From NCBI RefSeq assembly GCF_963082655.1, contig NC_081554.1, forward strand, positions 128,439,453 through 128,503,452: DNA of 64,000 nucleotides. Direction: 5' to 3'. Made by a program: the position numbers and the translations under genes. Below the pieces are notes generated by a model. That model was given only the letters and a program-made list of their open reading frames with translations. It was not told the origin of the DNA and searched no databases. Shown here piece after piece: positions 1 through 11,689 of this stretch; the first letter of the stretch is position 1; the number at the start of each line of letters is the position of its first letter. Origin of the DNA: Stomoxys calcitrans. Its lineage: Eukaryota > Arthropoda > Insecta > Diptera > Muscidae.

Positions 1-870
1 TTCTTTACTCCTCAGTGGTTTGGTGGACTGCGATGGAGAAAAAGTGCAACATAAGGATAACCAACAGGATCAGAGGGCACTGGAGACTATCATAGATATC
101 TGACCCATTAACATACATTTTAAGTCTGAGGCAGCGACTGCGGCTATGGGTCTTAAGGCTATAGGAGAATGGATAGAGGATAGAAGCAGGTCATACTGTC
201 GTGGAATAATCGAGGCGGTGATAGGAAACCCGGATGGATTAAATAGAAGAGGTTTTCGATAGGATCAGAACTAGAGGATAGAGTGGGTCTGGGGATCTAC
301 ATTGAGAAGTCAAGCATTGATATCTGTTTTCGACTGCCTGATCGTAATACGATCCTGCAGGCGGAGATCCCGTCGATCACGGAATGCATAAGGTGGTGTG
401 GGGTTCACGCGAGGACGTAGAGTATGAACATCTGTAAGGACAGTAAACTGGTCATCATGACAATAACAACCAGGACAGTGAGGTCACGAATAGTCTTGGT
501 GTGTAAGAAGGTTATTAACTCCTTCCCTGAGGATGGCACAATCCGCATCGTTTGGGTGCCGGGTCTGAGAGGATTAAGGGGGAATGAAAGAGTAGACGCT
601 TTGGCAGTGAAGGCCAGAGGAATGACGTCAATAAACTCGGTTAACCCGAGTGCAGGTCAACGATGACGACGACGACAGACACCGATACATAGGAGGGGAC
701 ACAATAGCAGACATGATCCAACTGGCGTGGTATGGAAAACATTAAAGGATTTTGTAAAAAGCTCGGAATTCCTAACTTAGATTTTCTTTTTCGAGGTTAT
801 TTTTTAGTATTTAGAGCGCACAACAAGCCGATTGCTGGCTTATCCGCTCCCTCTTTTCGACCTAACCACA
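1..870 (+). pseudogene. LINE ORF2 3' remnant (RNase H end and 3' UTR)
   Basis: This is the tail of a non-LTR retrotransposon ORF2 carrying an RNase H domain after the reverse transcriptase. The clearest piece, near 520-640, reads IRIVWVPGLRGLRGNERVD, the end of an RNase H domain. The catalytic His expected after WVPG is Leu here, judged against the 12-14 kb copy, which reads WVPGHNGVRGNEKADDLA. Stops and frameshifts interrupt everything upstream. The end of the ORF (KTIKDFV-like, about 735-775) and the 3' UTR with the words GCACAACAAGCCGATTGCTGG match the copy ending near 14545. The UTR is shortened by a deletion. The left end runs off the window. It belongs to the RNase H-bearing R1/LOA/I group; the clade is not assigned. 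Dead copy. Confidence 0.8.
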
Positions 871-959
871 GTATAAGTTCAATGACAAGGGACCTCCTTA
901 TATCTGATGGAATATTGAGTTATGCATTAGATTTTGATGGCTGAGGTCATAAGAGAAGC

Positions 960-1110
960 ACAACGACTTCGGCCAAACATAGACCGATTTATAATAAAAA
1001 CCGCCCTACATCAATAATAAGATTTGTTTCTTGGAGCAATATTTTGTATTTTTTATGTTTCCATCCCGTGGTGGAGGGTATCAAAGCTAAGAATGGATTT
1101 AAGACTAAGC
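960..1110 (-). mobile_element. Old HINE fragment
   Basis: A short decayed piece. The words TAGACCGATTTATA and GTGGTGGAGGGTATCAAAG resemble the core and the TATACCC-type end of the HINE families in reverse orientation. Divergence is high and no hairpin end is visible, so this is a weak call. Confidence 0.4.
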
Positions 1111-2439
1111 CAATGGAGTTTAGATTAAGCCAATAAAAAGTATCGGCAAATTGGCATGGGGCGGAAATCATACAGCGATGTTGCTTTTGCAGTAGCAACA
1201 CATTGTATAATGGAGTTATATTGGAAGAAAAAGAAGAAACGTCTATTCCGCATTAAGAAGCAAGCTATGGAAGAACGTGAGTGAAAGCTTATCTTGGCAC
1301 TTAACAACCCAAATGAAAAATTTGCCAAGGAATAAACATATGGATCGATGATAATATACTTGTAGCTGTTACTACAAGTAATGGACTGAATATATAGAAA
1401 GAACATTATTCGAAACTATTGGTATCCGATTATATCGATGATGACGGTATTGGGTGTAAACATCCAGTCTGTGAAAACCTCACGGTTTTTACTTTTTTTC
1501 TTTTGACTATAAAACAGCTTTCGACTGCCGACATAGAATCTGAGGTAATGTCAGCATTTTGAATCCAGGCACTCAGAATCGAATGTTGACATATTAACCC
1601 ATAAGCCACGGTGGCCATCTTTTTTTCTTAAGGCCTATACCAAACTTGTCGTCAAATCCATTTTACTGCTACCAACACATTTTGCTCCACTCCACATAGT
1701 GCTGTCACTATCACAATGACTATGATGCCACCAGGAGCACCCATCAGTGCCATCATGACATGACACACAAAATGTTAACATCAAATAAACGAACGAGCTA
1801 TCTAGCCATCGAACGATGGAACGAATGACAATGGATATAACATTGTTATGTTGTGACAGGACTTAAACAATGTTGCCTTATTATGTATTTTGAGTGACAT
1901 AAGCTGTCAATATTTTATTTATGATATCAAGAAGCACACACACCCACACATACCAACATAGCCTCCATGGAAACGAAGACCACACATAAACGTCCTGGTA
2001 TGGTTATGAAAACAAAACTCATCATGCACATCCTGAAGAACAATTGCCACCCACACTCTTGTCCATTTTCAATACATGTTAGGACGTTCTACATATCAAC
2101 AAAATTTTGCAACACTAATACATCATCACATTTTTCGCACATGTTTGGGCTGTGTATTTCTGGTTTCTATTTTATACGCAAATTGGAGTCAGATTTCTCT
2201 GTTTTACACACAGTCATTGAGGGGTTGTTGAAATGTACAGATAAATGTATGTGTATAGACTATTTTCGGTTTTCGGGTTGTGTCATACCCTCCATCATTT
2301 ATGAAAAATAGTTTTGCTATACATTTTATGCGTACACATACACATTGGTCCATAAATCTATAGCATATAAAAAATTTATCTTTGAAAAAAACAAATATCT
2401 TTCATTTCTATACAACGACTTTAAAAATTTTTGTTAAAT
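1111..2439. other. Unassigned AT-rich stretch
   Basis: No recognisable gene or element. It contains short open frames, the longest at 1967-2311 (+, 114 codons), with no domain, no biased codon use that I can see and no splice context. It may be decayed mobile DNA or plain intergenic sequence. Confidence 0.5.
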
Positions 2440-2731
2440 ACGAAAAACTCTAACGTCTCATAATTTTCCCCTCATGCCCCACACGCTGTCACTAATCGAA
2501 CCTACCCTGCATAAGTGCGCCCGTAGTCCTATGTGACCTGTAATGATACCGGAAGCCACACAGAACTCCTTCCTGCTTTCATTCGGTAATAGACCGTTTT
2601 CTCACTATGCGGATCCCCCCATAGGGTTTTCATCGTCCACGCTACCAATGCGCCGCCCTTTCATTCCCCCTGACTATGGTCCGGCACCCAAATGATGCTA
2701 ATCGTACCATCCTCAGAGAACGCCTTCTCTA
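2440..2731 (-). pseudogene. LINE ORF2 remnant, downstream half (RNase H to zinc-knuckle region)
   Basis: Read on the minus strand, this stretch gives AFSEDGTISIIWVPDHS and then, after frame breaks, SGIITGHIGLRAHL. Both are parallel to the RNase H end and the following ITGHIGLRANL segment of the LINE at 11.9-14.5 kb. It is one half of a copy split by HINE A1. The other half resumes at 4228 and carries the upstream part of the RNase H domain. Frameshifts and stops show it is dead. The family is the same as the copies at 1-870, 11.9-14.5 kb and 40.7-43.1 kb. Confidence 0.75.
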
Positions 2732-4227
2732 TTTTTATACCCTCCACCATAAGATGGGGGGTATACTAATTTCGTCATTCTGTTTGTAACTACTCGAAAT
2801 ATTCGTCTGAGACCCCATAAAGTATATATATTCTTGATCGTCGCGACATTTTATGTCGATCTAGCCATGTCCGTCCGTTTGTCCGTCCGTCCGTCTGTCT
2901 GTCGAAAGCACGCTAACTTCCGAAGGAGTAAAGCTAGACGCTTGAAATTTTGCACAAATACTTCTTATTAGTGTAGGTCGGTTGGTATTGTAAATGGGCC
3001 ATATCGGTCCATGTTTTGATATAGCTGCCATATAAACCGATCTTGGGTCTTGACTTCTTGAGCCTCTAGAGTGCGCAATTCTTATCCGATTGGAATGAAA
3101 TTTTGCACGACGTGTTTTCTTATGATATCCAACAACTGCGCCAAGTATGGTTGAAATCGGTTCATAACCTGTTATAGCTGCCATATAAACCGATCTTGGG
3201 TCTTGACTTCTTGAGCCTCTAGAGTGCGCAATTCTTATCCGATTGAGATGAAATTTTGCACGACGTGTTTTATTATTATATCCAATAACTGTGCCAAGTA
3301 TGGTTCAAATCGGTCCATAACCTGATATAGCTGCCATATAAACCGATCTTGGGTCTTGACTTCTTGAGCCTCTAGAGGGCGCAATTCTTATCCGATTGGA
3401 ATGGAATTTTGCACAACGTGTTTTATTATGATACCCAACAACTGTGCCAAGTATGGTTTAAATCGATCCATAACCTGATATAGCTGCCATATAAACCGAT
3501 CTTGGGTCTTGACTTCTTGAGACTCTAGAGGGCACAATCCTTATCCGATTTGAATGAGTTTTTGCACAAAGTATTTCGTCATGATATCCAACAACTGTGC
3601 CAAGTATGGTTGAAATCGGTCTATAACCTGATATAGCTGTCATATAAACAGATCTGGGGATTTGACTTCTTGAGCTTCTTGAGGCCGCAATTCCTATCCG
3701 ATTTGGCTGAAATTTGCATGAATTTTGCATGACGTATTTTATTTTTATTTTCAACAATTGTATCAAATAAGGTTCAAATCGGTTCATAACCTGATATAGC
3801 TGCCATATAAACCGATCTGGGATTTTGACTTCTTGACCCCTAGAGGTCGCAATTATTATCCGATATGCCTGAAATTTTGTACGACGGATCCTCTCATGAC
3901 CATCAACAAACGTGTTTATTATGTTCTGAATCGGTCTACAGCCCGATACAGATCCCATATAAATCGTTCTCTCTATTTTACTTCGTGAGCCCCAATGGGC
4001 GCAATTCTTATACGAATTGGCTGAAATTTTACACAGGTCTCCAACATATAATTTAATTGTGGTCCGAACCGGACCATATCTTGATATCGTTTTAATAGCA
4101 GAGCAACTCTTTTCTTATATCCTTTTTAGCCTAAGAAGAGATGCCGGGAAAAGAACTCGACAAATGCGATCCATGGTGGAGGGTATATAAGATTCGGCCC
4201 GGCCGAACTTAGCACGCTTTTGCTTGT
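2732..4227 (+). mobile_element. HINE family A, copy A1 (complete ends)
   Basis: Non-autonomous Helentron-associated element of mini-me/DINE-1 type. It starts TTTTTATACCCTCCACCAT, then carries a TA tract (near 2823), a GTCY microsatellite (2868-2901) and a tandem core of about 153 bp units phased at about 3146, 3299, 3452 and 3605. At the right end an inverted copy of the 5' end (ATGGTGGAGGGTATATAAG) is followed by the perfect hairpin TTCGGCCCGGCCGAA and a terminus close to ACTTGT (here GCTTGT). It encodes no protein; mobility would need Rep/helicase supplied by an autonomous Helentron. It sits inside a LINE remnant, which it splits at a T-rich site. Confidence 0.85.
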
Positions 4228-4470
4228 CTATTCTATTTTTTTCACTCCAAGACTGTTCGTGACCTTACAGTTTTGGGAAGTTTAGTATCCGTTAAGATAT
4301 TCGCACTCCACGTCCTCGTGCTAACACCATGTCACCTGACACATTTCGCGGATCTCCGCCGTACCAGGACCAAATTATAATCTAGCATTCAGAAACCGAT
4401 TTCAGTGCCTGGTTCTTCAATGAAGATTTCCAGACCCATGAACTCCTAGATGGCAATATCAATCAAGTAA
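4228..4470 (-). pseudogene. LINE ORF2 remnant, upstream half
   Basis: On the minus strand the sequence GGTCACGAACAGTCTTGG and the upstream word GAGGACGTGGAGTG line up with the RNase H region of the LINE at about 13720-13880. It joins directly to the half at 2440-2731 once HINE A1 is taken out. Frames are broken. Confidence 0.7.
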
Positions 4471-4565
4471 AAATGGGCTTAAATCAACCGGGCCGAAAAT
4501 TGATGATGCACCACAATTGTATTTTTTTTTGTTAAAAACTATTTCCAAATTGTTAACACCAATTT

Positions 4566-4893
4566 TCAAAAAGTCAGGTCTGTGAGATGGGAGGAGTAAT
4601 TTAAACGAAATTTTGTGTTCACCCTTATGACAACCCATAACACCATAATACGAAGTTTGTATAAAACTTTGGGGTCAACCTTGGGGAACGCCTTACCAAA
4701 GCAAGCCAAACGGACATGTTTACCGATTTGGACGATATAGGTGTCAAATGAAACGTATTTAAGATTACAAACTTGAAATAAAATTTTGTCCTGAGGGTCT
4801 GGGGAAACGCCCCACCCCAAAACCCCCCAACAGGACATTTTTACCGATTAAACGAATATGGATATCAAATGAAAGGTATTTAAAACAAGAGTG
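4566..4893 (+). mobile_element. Helitron-like internal fragment
   Basis: It has the alternating layout of the family C Helitron core: GGGG/CCCC-rich tracts, then AACAGGACAT, TTTACCGATT, ATATGG and CAAATGAAAGGTATTT. It is older and more diverged than copy C1, which follows directly. Neither end is recognisable. Confidence 0.55.
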
Positions 4894-4895
4894 GG

Positions 4896-6402
4896 AATTT
4901 TATATATAAAAATCAATTTGTGTTTGTTTGTAGGTTTGTTTGTTTGTTTGTATGTTTGTGTGTTCCTTATAGACTCAGAAACAACTGAACCGATTTTCTT
5001 GAAATTTTCACAGATGGTGCATAATGACCCCGTGGTGAAAATAGGGAACTACATTTTTTGATATCTGAAGGGGGGCGGACCCTCCCCCTTACCCTAATTT
5101 TCAGAAACGCCAGATCTCGGAGGTGGGTGATGCGATTTAAGGGGGCCGCCACTCACCAAAAACATCCCACAAAGGGAACAAATTTACGACCATAGCAATA
5201 TGGGGCTCAAATGAAAGGTCTTTGGGAGTAAAGCACGAATTTTATATCAATATTCGAGAAAAGTGTCTATGGGGCCACCCCACCCCCACAACACCACCCA
5301 AATAGTAAGTATTTTCTGACTGTTGCAATATAAGGCTCAAATAAGAGGAGGTTTTAGAGAAGAACACGAATCCGATATATATTTTCAAGGCCAACTCACT
5401 GAGTGGCCGCCCATCTCCCAAAACGCCACCCAAGCCGGTCATGTTTGCCGATTATGGAAATATGGGACTCAATTCAAAGGTATTAGGGAGTAGACCACGT
5501 ATCTGATATCAACATTAGAGGCCAACTGTCTGGCGGACGTCCCACCACCATAACAACCCACAAATAGTACATATTTGCTCACCAAGACATTTTGGGTCTT
5601 AAAGAGGGTGGAACTAAATGTTCATAGTTTTTGGGGCCAATACCCCAAACCTGACATATTTGCTGACTTTTGCAATAAGGAGTTTAAATGAGATTAGAAA
5701 ACGAATTTGATACCCAATTTTGAGGCCAATGGCAATATGGGGTTCAAATAAATGATATATAGATATATGAGAATATAGCACGTTGCTGATATTTTTCCGG
5801 GCTTAGTGTTTGGGGGACCACCCCAATCCCCAAAACACCCCTAAATCGGGCATATTTACCGGCCATGTCAATGTGGAACTTAAATGAATGGTGTTGGTGG
5901 GTAGAGCAAGAATTGGTACCCATTTTCGGGACCAACTTTCTGGGGGTCTACCACTTTCCAAAAATACCACGAATTTAATAACCTAATTTGTGGCCATGTG
6001 TTTGGGGAACGCCTCATCCTGTAAACTCCTCTTAAGCCAATGGCAATATGAGGTTTAAATAAATGGTATTTAAGAGAAGAGCACGATATGATATTTTTCA
6101 GGGTCAAGTACCTGGGGGAACACCTCTTCCCCGAAGACACCACTAAATCAGACATCATGAGAATATCGGGCTGAAATGAAGTATTTTAAGAATGGAGTAC
6201 ACGTTACATCCAAACTTAAATTCGTAGACCAATAAAGATCATGAGGGATTCAGATAAAGGCACTTATATTGTAAAACTGTTAGTCAAGTTTGCATAGTAT
6301 TTCACTAAAAGCTCTTTAATTGTCGAAAATTAATATTCCAAGGAAACTTTTGTTCCATATAAAGTAAAAGAAGGCGCAGCGGAGCGGGCCCGGGTCAGCT
6401 AG
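4896..6402 (+). mobile_element. Helitron family C, copy C1
   Basis: Non-autonomous Helitron. The left part has TATATATAAAAATCAATTTG and a GTTTGTTT-rich leader, then GACTCAGAAAC and a pyrimidine/purine hairpin-prone tract (GGGGGGCGGACCCTCCCCC). The core is made of degenerate 105-140 bp units with CCCC/GGGG tracts and the word CAAATGAAAGGT. The right end reads GGCGCAGCGGAGCGGGCCCGGGTCAGCTAG and is followed by T, which fits the Helitron CTRR-T rule. The exact left boundary is blurred because the preceding DNA is related. No Rep/helicase ORF is present. Confidence 0.8.
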
Positions 6403-6415
6403 TACTATTAATATA

Positions 6416-6607
6416 ATTCAAAAATTCCGGAATAAAGTTCTGAGGGAAATAGTAAATGCCCCTTGGTATATAAGGTACAACGATCTATACAGAGATCTAA
6501 AAATTAATACGATACGAGAAGAAATACAACAATATGCAGAAGCTACGAAAAGAGGCTGGCTTGCCGTTAAAATTCTGAGATTCCAAAACTACTTGATGCA
6601 GGTATAA
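6416..6607 (+). pseudogene. Jockey-type LINE ORF2 C-terminus
   Basis: An uninterrupted 63-codon frame ending in TAA contains FRNKVLREIVNAPWYIR, then NDLYRDLKI and IREEIQQYAEATKRG. This is the characteristic C-terminal segment of Jockey-clade ORF2 proteins, downstream of the reverse transcriptase. Upstream ORF2 is absent: the sequence begins a few bases after Helitron C1 ends, so this is either a 5'-truncated LINE or a LINE cut by the Helitron. AT-rich DNA to about 6800 is probably its 3' UTR. No poly-A tail is obvious. Confidence 0.75.
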
Positions 6608-6834
6608 TACGTAGGCTTAATTGATTTAGAGGAGTTTTTCAACCAGCTATCTGCTATCTTAAGCACTAGATGTATTTAATAATACTATTTAAGCCTAAAG
6701 AACTAGTTAGTCTCAATGTTATAGATTAGTCATAGTATTTTATTTTTTAATCAATATAAAAAACTTTTAACAAATTTTTTAGTTAAGGTAGTTGTAAAGA
6801 GAGGTGTACTATCATATAGAGTACTAAACACCCA

Positions 6835-7200
6835 TACCATTCATGCCCCCTTTTCAGAAACCAAGATCTCGGAGATGGGTGCACCGATTAAGGCAACATT
6901 TCTCATGCCACCTTATGGTACTCCAAACACGAAATTTGGTACAAAATTTTGTGGTCAACTAACTGCGGTGGACGTCCTATCCCAAAAACACCACCCAACA
7001 GGACACTTTTACCGATTTGAGCAATATGGGTATCAAATGAGAGATATTTAAGAGAAGAGTACGTACGTGGCATAAAAATGTAACTTTAAGTGACGGTGGG
7101 CTTCCCCACCCACCAGGATACTTTTACCGCTTTGGGCAATATGGGTATCAAATTAAAGGTATTTAAAAGTATAGTAAAAAGCTGATATAAAAATTCAATC
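6835..7200 (+). mobile_element. Helitron-like internal fragment
   Basis: Carries AGATCTCGGAGATGGGTG and then units with AACAGGACACTTTTACCGATT and ATATGGGTATCAAATGAGAG, like the fragment at 4.57-4.89 kb. No hairpin/CTAG end is present. It represents a more ancient relative of family C. Confidence 0.55.
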
Positions 7201-7299
7201 CCTGGTATCTAAAGCGGACTTGCGGTTCTTTAAAAAGGTGGTATGCCAAGTGGTAGCTTTGAAAAATGATTGTGAATGTATTTAGATAACCAATACAAA

Positions 7300-8214
7300 A
7301 CAAGTAAAAAGGCGTTAAGTTCGGCCCGGCCGAACTTTGGATATCCACCACCTAGGGTATATATGTAAACCACCTTCCATCAAAATCCTGTGAAAATTAC
7401 ATACCTTATGTCCCATAGCAGTTATATCGAAATATGTTCCGATTTGGACCAAATACTAATAATGACTGCAGCTGTATCTAAAAATAAACCGATCTTAACC
7501 ATATAAGACACGGATGTCGAAAAGCCCAACATAGGTCACTGTATCAAATTTCAGTGCGCCTTTTATAGCCCCAAAACCTAATACCGAGAGATCGGTATAT
7601 ATGGCAGCTATATCCAAATCTGAACCTATCTCTACCATATTGCAGAAGCATGTCAAGGGTCATAACTTAACTCACTGTCCCAAATTTCGGCGACATCGGA
7701 CAATAAATGCGTCTTTCATAGGCCCAGAGCCTTAAATCGAGAGTCCGCTCTATATGGCAGCTATATCCAAATCTGAACCGATCAGGGTCATATCAAAGAA
7801 AAATGTCGAAGGCCCTTACACAAATCACTGTCCCAAATTTCAGCAAAATCTGATAATAAATGTGGCTTTTATGGGCCTAAAACCTTAAATCGGAGGATCG
7901 ATATATATGGCAGCTATATCCAAATCTGGACCGATCTGAGCCAAATTGACGAAGGATGTGGAAGAGCCTAACACGATTCACTGTCCCAAATTTCAACAAA
8001 ATCGGATAATACATGTGTTTCTCAATATCTCTATTTTTAAAAACCGTAGCGTGATTTCAACAGACAGACGGACGGACATGTCTAGAGCGCCTTAGATTTT
8101 TACGCTGATCAAGAATATATATACTTTATAGGGTCGGAAATGGATATTTCGATGTGTTGCAAACGGAATAACAAAATGAATATACCCCCATCCTTCGGTG
8201 GTGGGTATAAAAAA
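7300..8214 (-). mobile_element. HINE family B, copy B1
   Basis: Read in reverse, the element starts TTTTTATACCCACCACCGAAGG. It carries a TA tract, a short GTCY tract and a core of about 152 bp units (words ATGGCAGCTATATCCAAATC and CCGATTTAAGG). It ends with an inverted copy of the 5' end, the hairpin TTCGGCCCGGCCGAA and GCCTTTTTACTTGT. A stretch near 7770-7920 is almost identical to HINE B2 near 22.4-22.57 kb, so the family moved recently. Element A2 begins in the A/T run at its TATACCC end. Confidence 0.85.
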
Positions 8215-9372
8215 ACAAGTAAAAGCGTGCTAAGTTCGGCCGGGTCGAATCTTACATACCCTCCACAATGGATAGCATTTGTCGAGTTCTTTTCGCGGCA
8301 TCTCTTCTTAGGCAAAAAAGGATATAAGAAAAGATTTGCTCCACTATTAGAGCGATATTAAGATATAGTCCGGTTTCGACCACAATTAAATTATATGTTG
8401 GAGACCTGTGTAAAATGTCAGCCAATTATAATAAGAATTGCGCCCTTTGGGGGCTCAATAAATAAAATTGAGAGATCGATTTATATGGGAGCTGTATCAG
8501 GCTATAAACCGATTCAGAACATAAATAACACGTACGTTGATGGTCATGAGAGGATCCGTCCTACAAAATTTCAGGCAAATCGGATAATAATTGCGTCTAG
8601 GGGCTTAAGAAGTCACGATCCCAGATCGGTTTCTATGGCAGCTATATCAGATTATGAACCGATTTGAACCATACGTGGTAAAGTTGTTGGATATCATAAA
8701 AAAGTACTTCGTGCAAAAATTCATTCAAATCGGTTAAGAATTGCGCCCTCTAGAGGTTCAAGAAGTCAAGACCCAAAATCGGTTTATATGACAGCTATAT
8801 CAGGTTATGAACCGATTTGAACATACTTGGCACAGTTGTTGGATATAATAACAAAACACGTCGTGCAAAATTTCATTCCAATCGGATAAGAATTGCGCAC
8901 TCTAGAGGCTCAAGAAGTCAAGACCCAAGATCGGTTTATATGGCAGCTATATTAAAACATGGACCGATTTAAACCATGCTTAGCGCATTTGTTGGAAGTG
9001 ATATCGAAACACCACGTGCAAAATTTCAGTCATATCGGACCAAAATTGCGGCCTCTAGAGACCCAAGAAATCAATACCCAAGATCGTTTTATATGGCAGC
9101 TATATCAAAACATGGACCGATATGGCCCATTTACGTTCTCAACCGACTTGCACTAATAAGAGGAATGTGTGCAAAATTTCAAGCGGCTAGCTTTACTCCT
9201 TCGAAAGTTAGCGTGCTTTCGACAGACAAACGGACGGACATGGCTAGATCGACATAAAATGTCACGACGATCAAGAATATATATTCTTTGTGAGATCTTA
9301 GACGAATATTTCGAGTAGTTACAAACAGAATGACGAAATTCCTATACCCCTATCCTATGGTGGAGGATATAA
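8215..9372 (-). mobile_element. HINE family A, copy A2
   Basis: Starts ACAAGTAAAAGCGTGC, hairpin TTCGGCCGGG..GAA slightly degraded, then the inverted 5' end, about five core units, the GTCY tract (GACAGACAAACGGACGG) and CCTATGGTGGAGGATAT at the right end. The uninterrupted word GGCAAAAAAGGATATAAG near 8310 shows the empty state of the site that is occupied by other HINEs in A3 and A5a. Confidence 0.85.
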
Positions 9373-10825
9373 TGACAGCTGTACCTTGACTACAAAAATA
9401 GAAGTGTATGAGTTTATTCTTTTTGGATGTGGTTCTAAGCCGATTATCAATAAGCCTTTTTCTTACCATTCTTGTTTTTTAGAGTTGTTAACAACAGTAG
9501 TATAGTCTCTTGTGCCTCTTGTGTACGCGTAGAATGTACGCGTACAACTAACTCTTCATGTGGAAATATATCCAATAGATAATTGCATGCCAGTGCTGAT
9601 GGGAGAGTAATGTATGTAGCATGCTTCCATCGCCTCAACCCATGGCTATATGAGGGTAATCTACATAATTACATATTCCTATCTTTTGGTATTAGATAGT
9701 GATAATATCCGTTTCCGTAACATGTCTTAAGTAGCGGAAATTACTGTTGCTGCTACAGACAGATGATGGTGGCAAATGGATGTCCAGAAAAACCATATCA
9801 CAAGGGGGGCCAAGGTTAGTGTATTTTTCTACTACATATTTAGCATGCAATATATTTCAAAGACTTCCAGTATGTGCTACCAGTTCAAACCGAGCACTAG
9901 GGTCATAAATATGAGTCGCAGATACCAGCATTTCAGAGTGCAAAACAGACGACTTATAAGGAGATGTAGACTTTTAATTTCACCTGCCCTCGATCAACGA
10001 ATGATAAATATAACGTTCGACCAATATATTTAACACCATGTATATTATTTAGCCATCACATTATAGATGGTCTTCAACTACTGCTTTTTCGCTCTTAATG
10101 GGTATGGGGTTTTCATCTAATGAATGCTTTTGTGGAATTTAATTATTGCGTTTTGCCACAGCGACGGAGCTGAAAACACATGTAGTGCCGTCATCAAGCA
10201 TTGCAAAAAATTTCCTGTTTGCTTAAATGGCCACACTTTGTTTAAGATGCATACTTTCTTCTTCCGCTACTTGGCCAATACTTTGTGCTTCCATAGGGAT
10301 TTGTATACTAGGCAGCAACATTGTGTGCCGGACATTACAATGGTTGCTCATGATAATCATGGGCTATGTAAAGTAACCAGTTCCAATATGGCCCATGGTG
10401 CAAACAGGCATATTAAACGTTTCGAACGTAAATAGATATTGATGTGATCATGTTAATGTCTTTTGCAGCGCTAATAATCACCTGGTGTGTTGTTTCGAAC
10501 TCATATGTTCCCTATCATTATCTTCATTATGGGGTTTCTCTGCTGTGGCAGTGCCCATCTTGATTGACTTCACCGATGCAAGGAATGACGCCAAACACTG
10601 ACATTATCGTAAGCAGTCATGTTGATAACAATGCATTTTGCTTACTTAGGTTAATGCTAAATTAAATATTTATGAAGTTATTATTAAATGTGGAGAATTA
10701 ATGCATATGGACAAGCAAAATGAGCAGTGAAATTCCAAAATAATTATGGCATACTTTTAGGGGTGGTTTTAAATTTTGACAAATAGAATGAGTGCCATTC
10801 AAAAATGTTTATCAAAAATAAATTC
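9373..10825. other. Unassigned stretch
   Basis: No recognised element or gene. The open frames here (for example 10124-10435 +, 103 codons, and 9776-10033 +, 85 codons) show no known domain. The longer frame begins close to a preceding stop and has no recognisable promoter or splice sites. It could hold decayed mobile DNA or a host noncoding region. Confidence 0.45.
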
Positions 10826-11508
10826 GACCGGTCCAAACCCTCCACCATGTTTTTGCCCAGTATCTCTTAATAGGCAAACGAAGGATAATTTTTAAGAATT
10901 ACTGTGGTAATGGAGCTATATTAGATTATCAAACGATCGGAGGCATACTTTGCTTGGATGTTGAAGGCCATAGCAGATGTCATTGTGCAAAATCGCAGCC
11001 AAATCGGATAAAAATTGCGCCCTATAGGGGCTTAAAAGGTTAAAATCAGGAGATCCGTTTAAATCGAAGCTTTATTAGTTTATGAAAAGATTCAGACCAT
11101 ATTTGGCATAAGGTTGGGAGTCAAAACAAAGCCATCCGCAAAATTTCAGCCAAATCGATAGAGATCGGTTTATATTTGGATTATGAACCGTTTTTGATGA
11201 TACTTAGCACTGTTGTTCATAACAAAATACCTCATCAAAATTTCAGTCGAATCGCATATGAATTGCGCCGTCTAGAGGCTCCAGACGTCAAGATCCAATT
11301 TCAGTTTATATGGCAGCTATATCAAAACATAGACCGATATGGTCCATTTAGCGTGATTTTGACAAACGGAAAAACAAACATGGCTAAATCGACTTAGAAT
11401 GCCAAGACGATCAGGAATATTCACTTTGTTGGATTTGAAATCAATATTTCGATGTGTTACAAACGGAATGACGAAATTAGTATACCCCCATCCTGTGGTG
11501 GAGCATAT
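10826..11508 (-). mobile_element. Old HINE (A-like)
   Basis: A diverged copy lying between the words ACCCTCCACCATG and CATCCTGTGGTGGAGCATAT. It has core words (TTGCGCCCTATAGGGGCTTAAA, TTTATATGGCAGC), a decayed GTCY tract near 11356-11385 and a TCAGGAATAT counterpart of the TA tract. The hairpin end is degraded. Age is inferred from the divergence from A1-A9. Confidence 0.65.
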
Positions 11509-11689
11509 GAAAGTCACACCAGAGTTACTCTGATCATCTACTGACTGTTCGCCTACTATAAGTCACTTCATATACACGGGTCTCTGCACTTCATTGAATA
11601 CATAATGGCGTGTTATATTAATATTTATGCCGTCAAAAAGACCCTTTTTACTCCAAATAGGTAAATTCCTTTCTCGTCATTTTAAGCCT

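Noticed and set aside
2868..2901. Possible CRISPR-like array from regularly spaced repeats in HINE cores
   Set aside because: The repeats are 152-153 bp tandem units without unique spacers, in a eukaryotic transposable element.
10124..10435. 103-codon frame in the 9.4-10.8 kb gap
   Set aside because: No domain, no codon bias evident, no promoter or splice context; a frame of this length is expected by chance in 64 kb.
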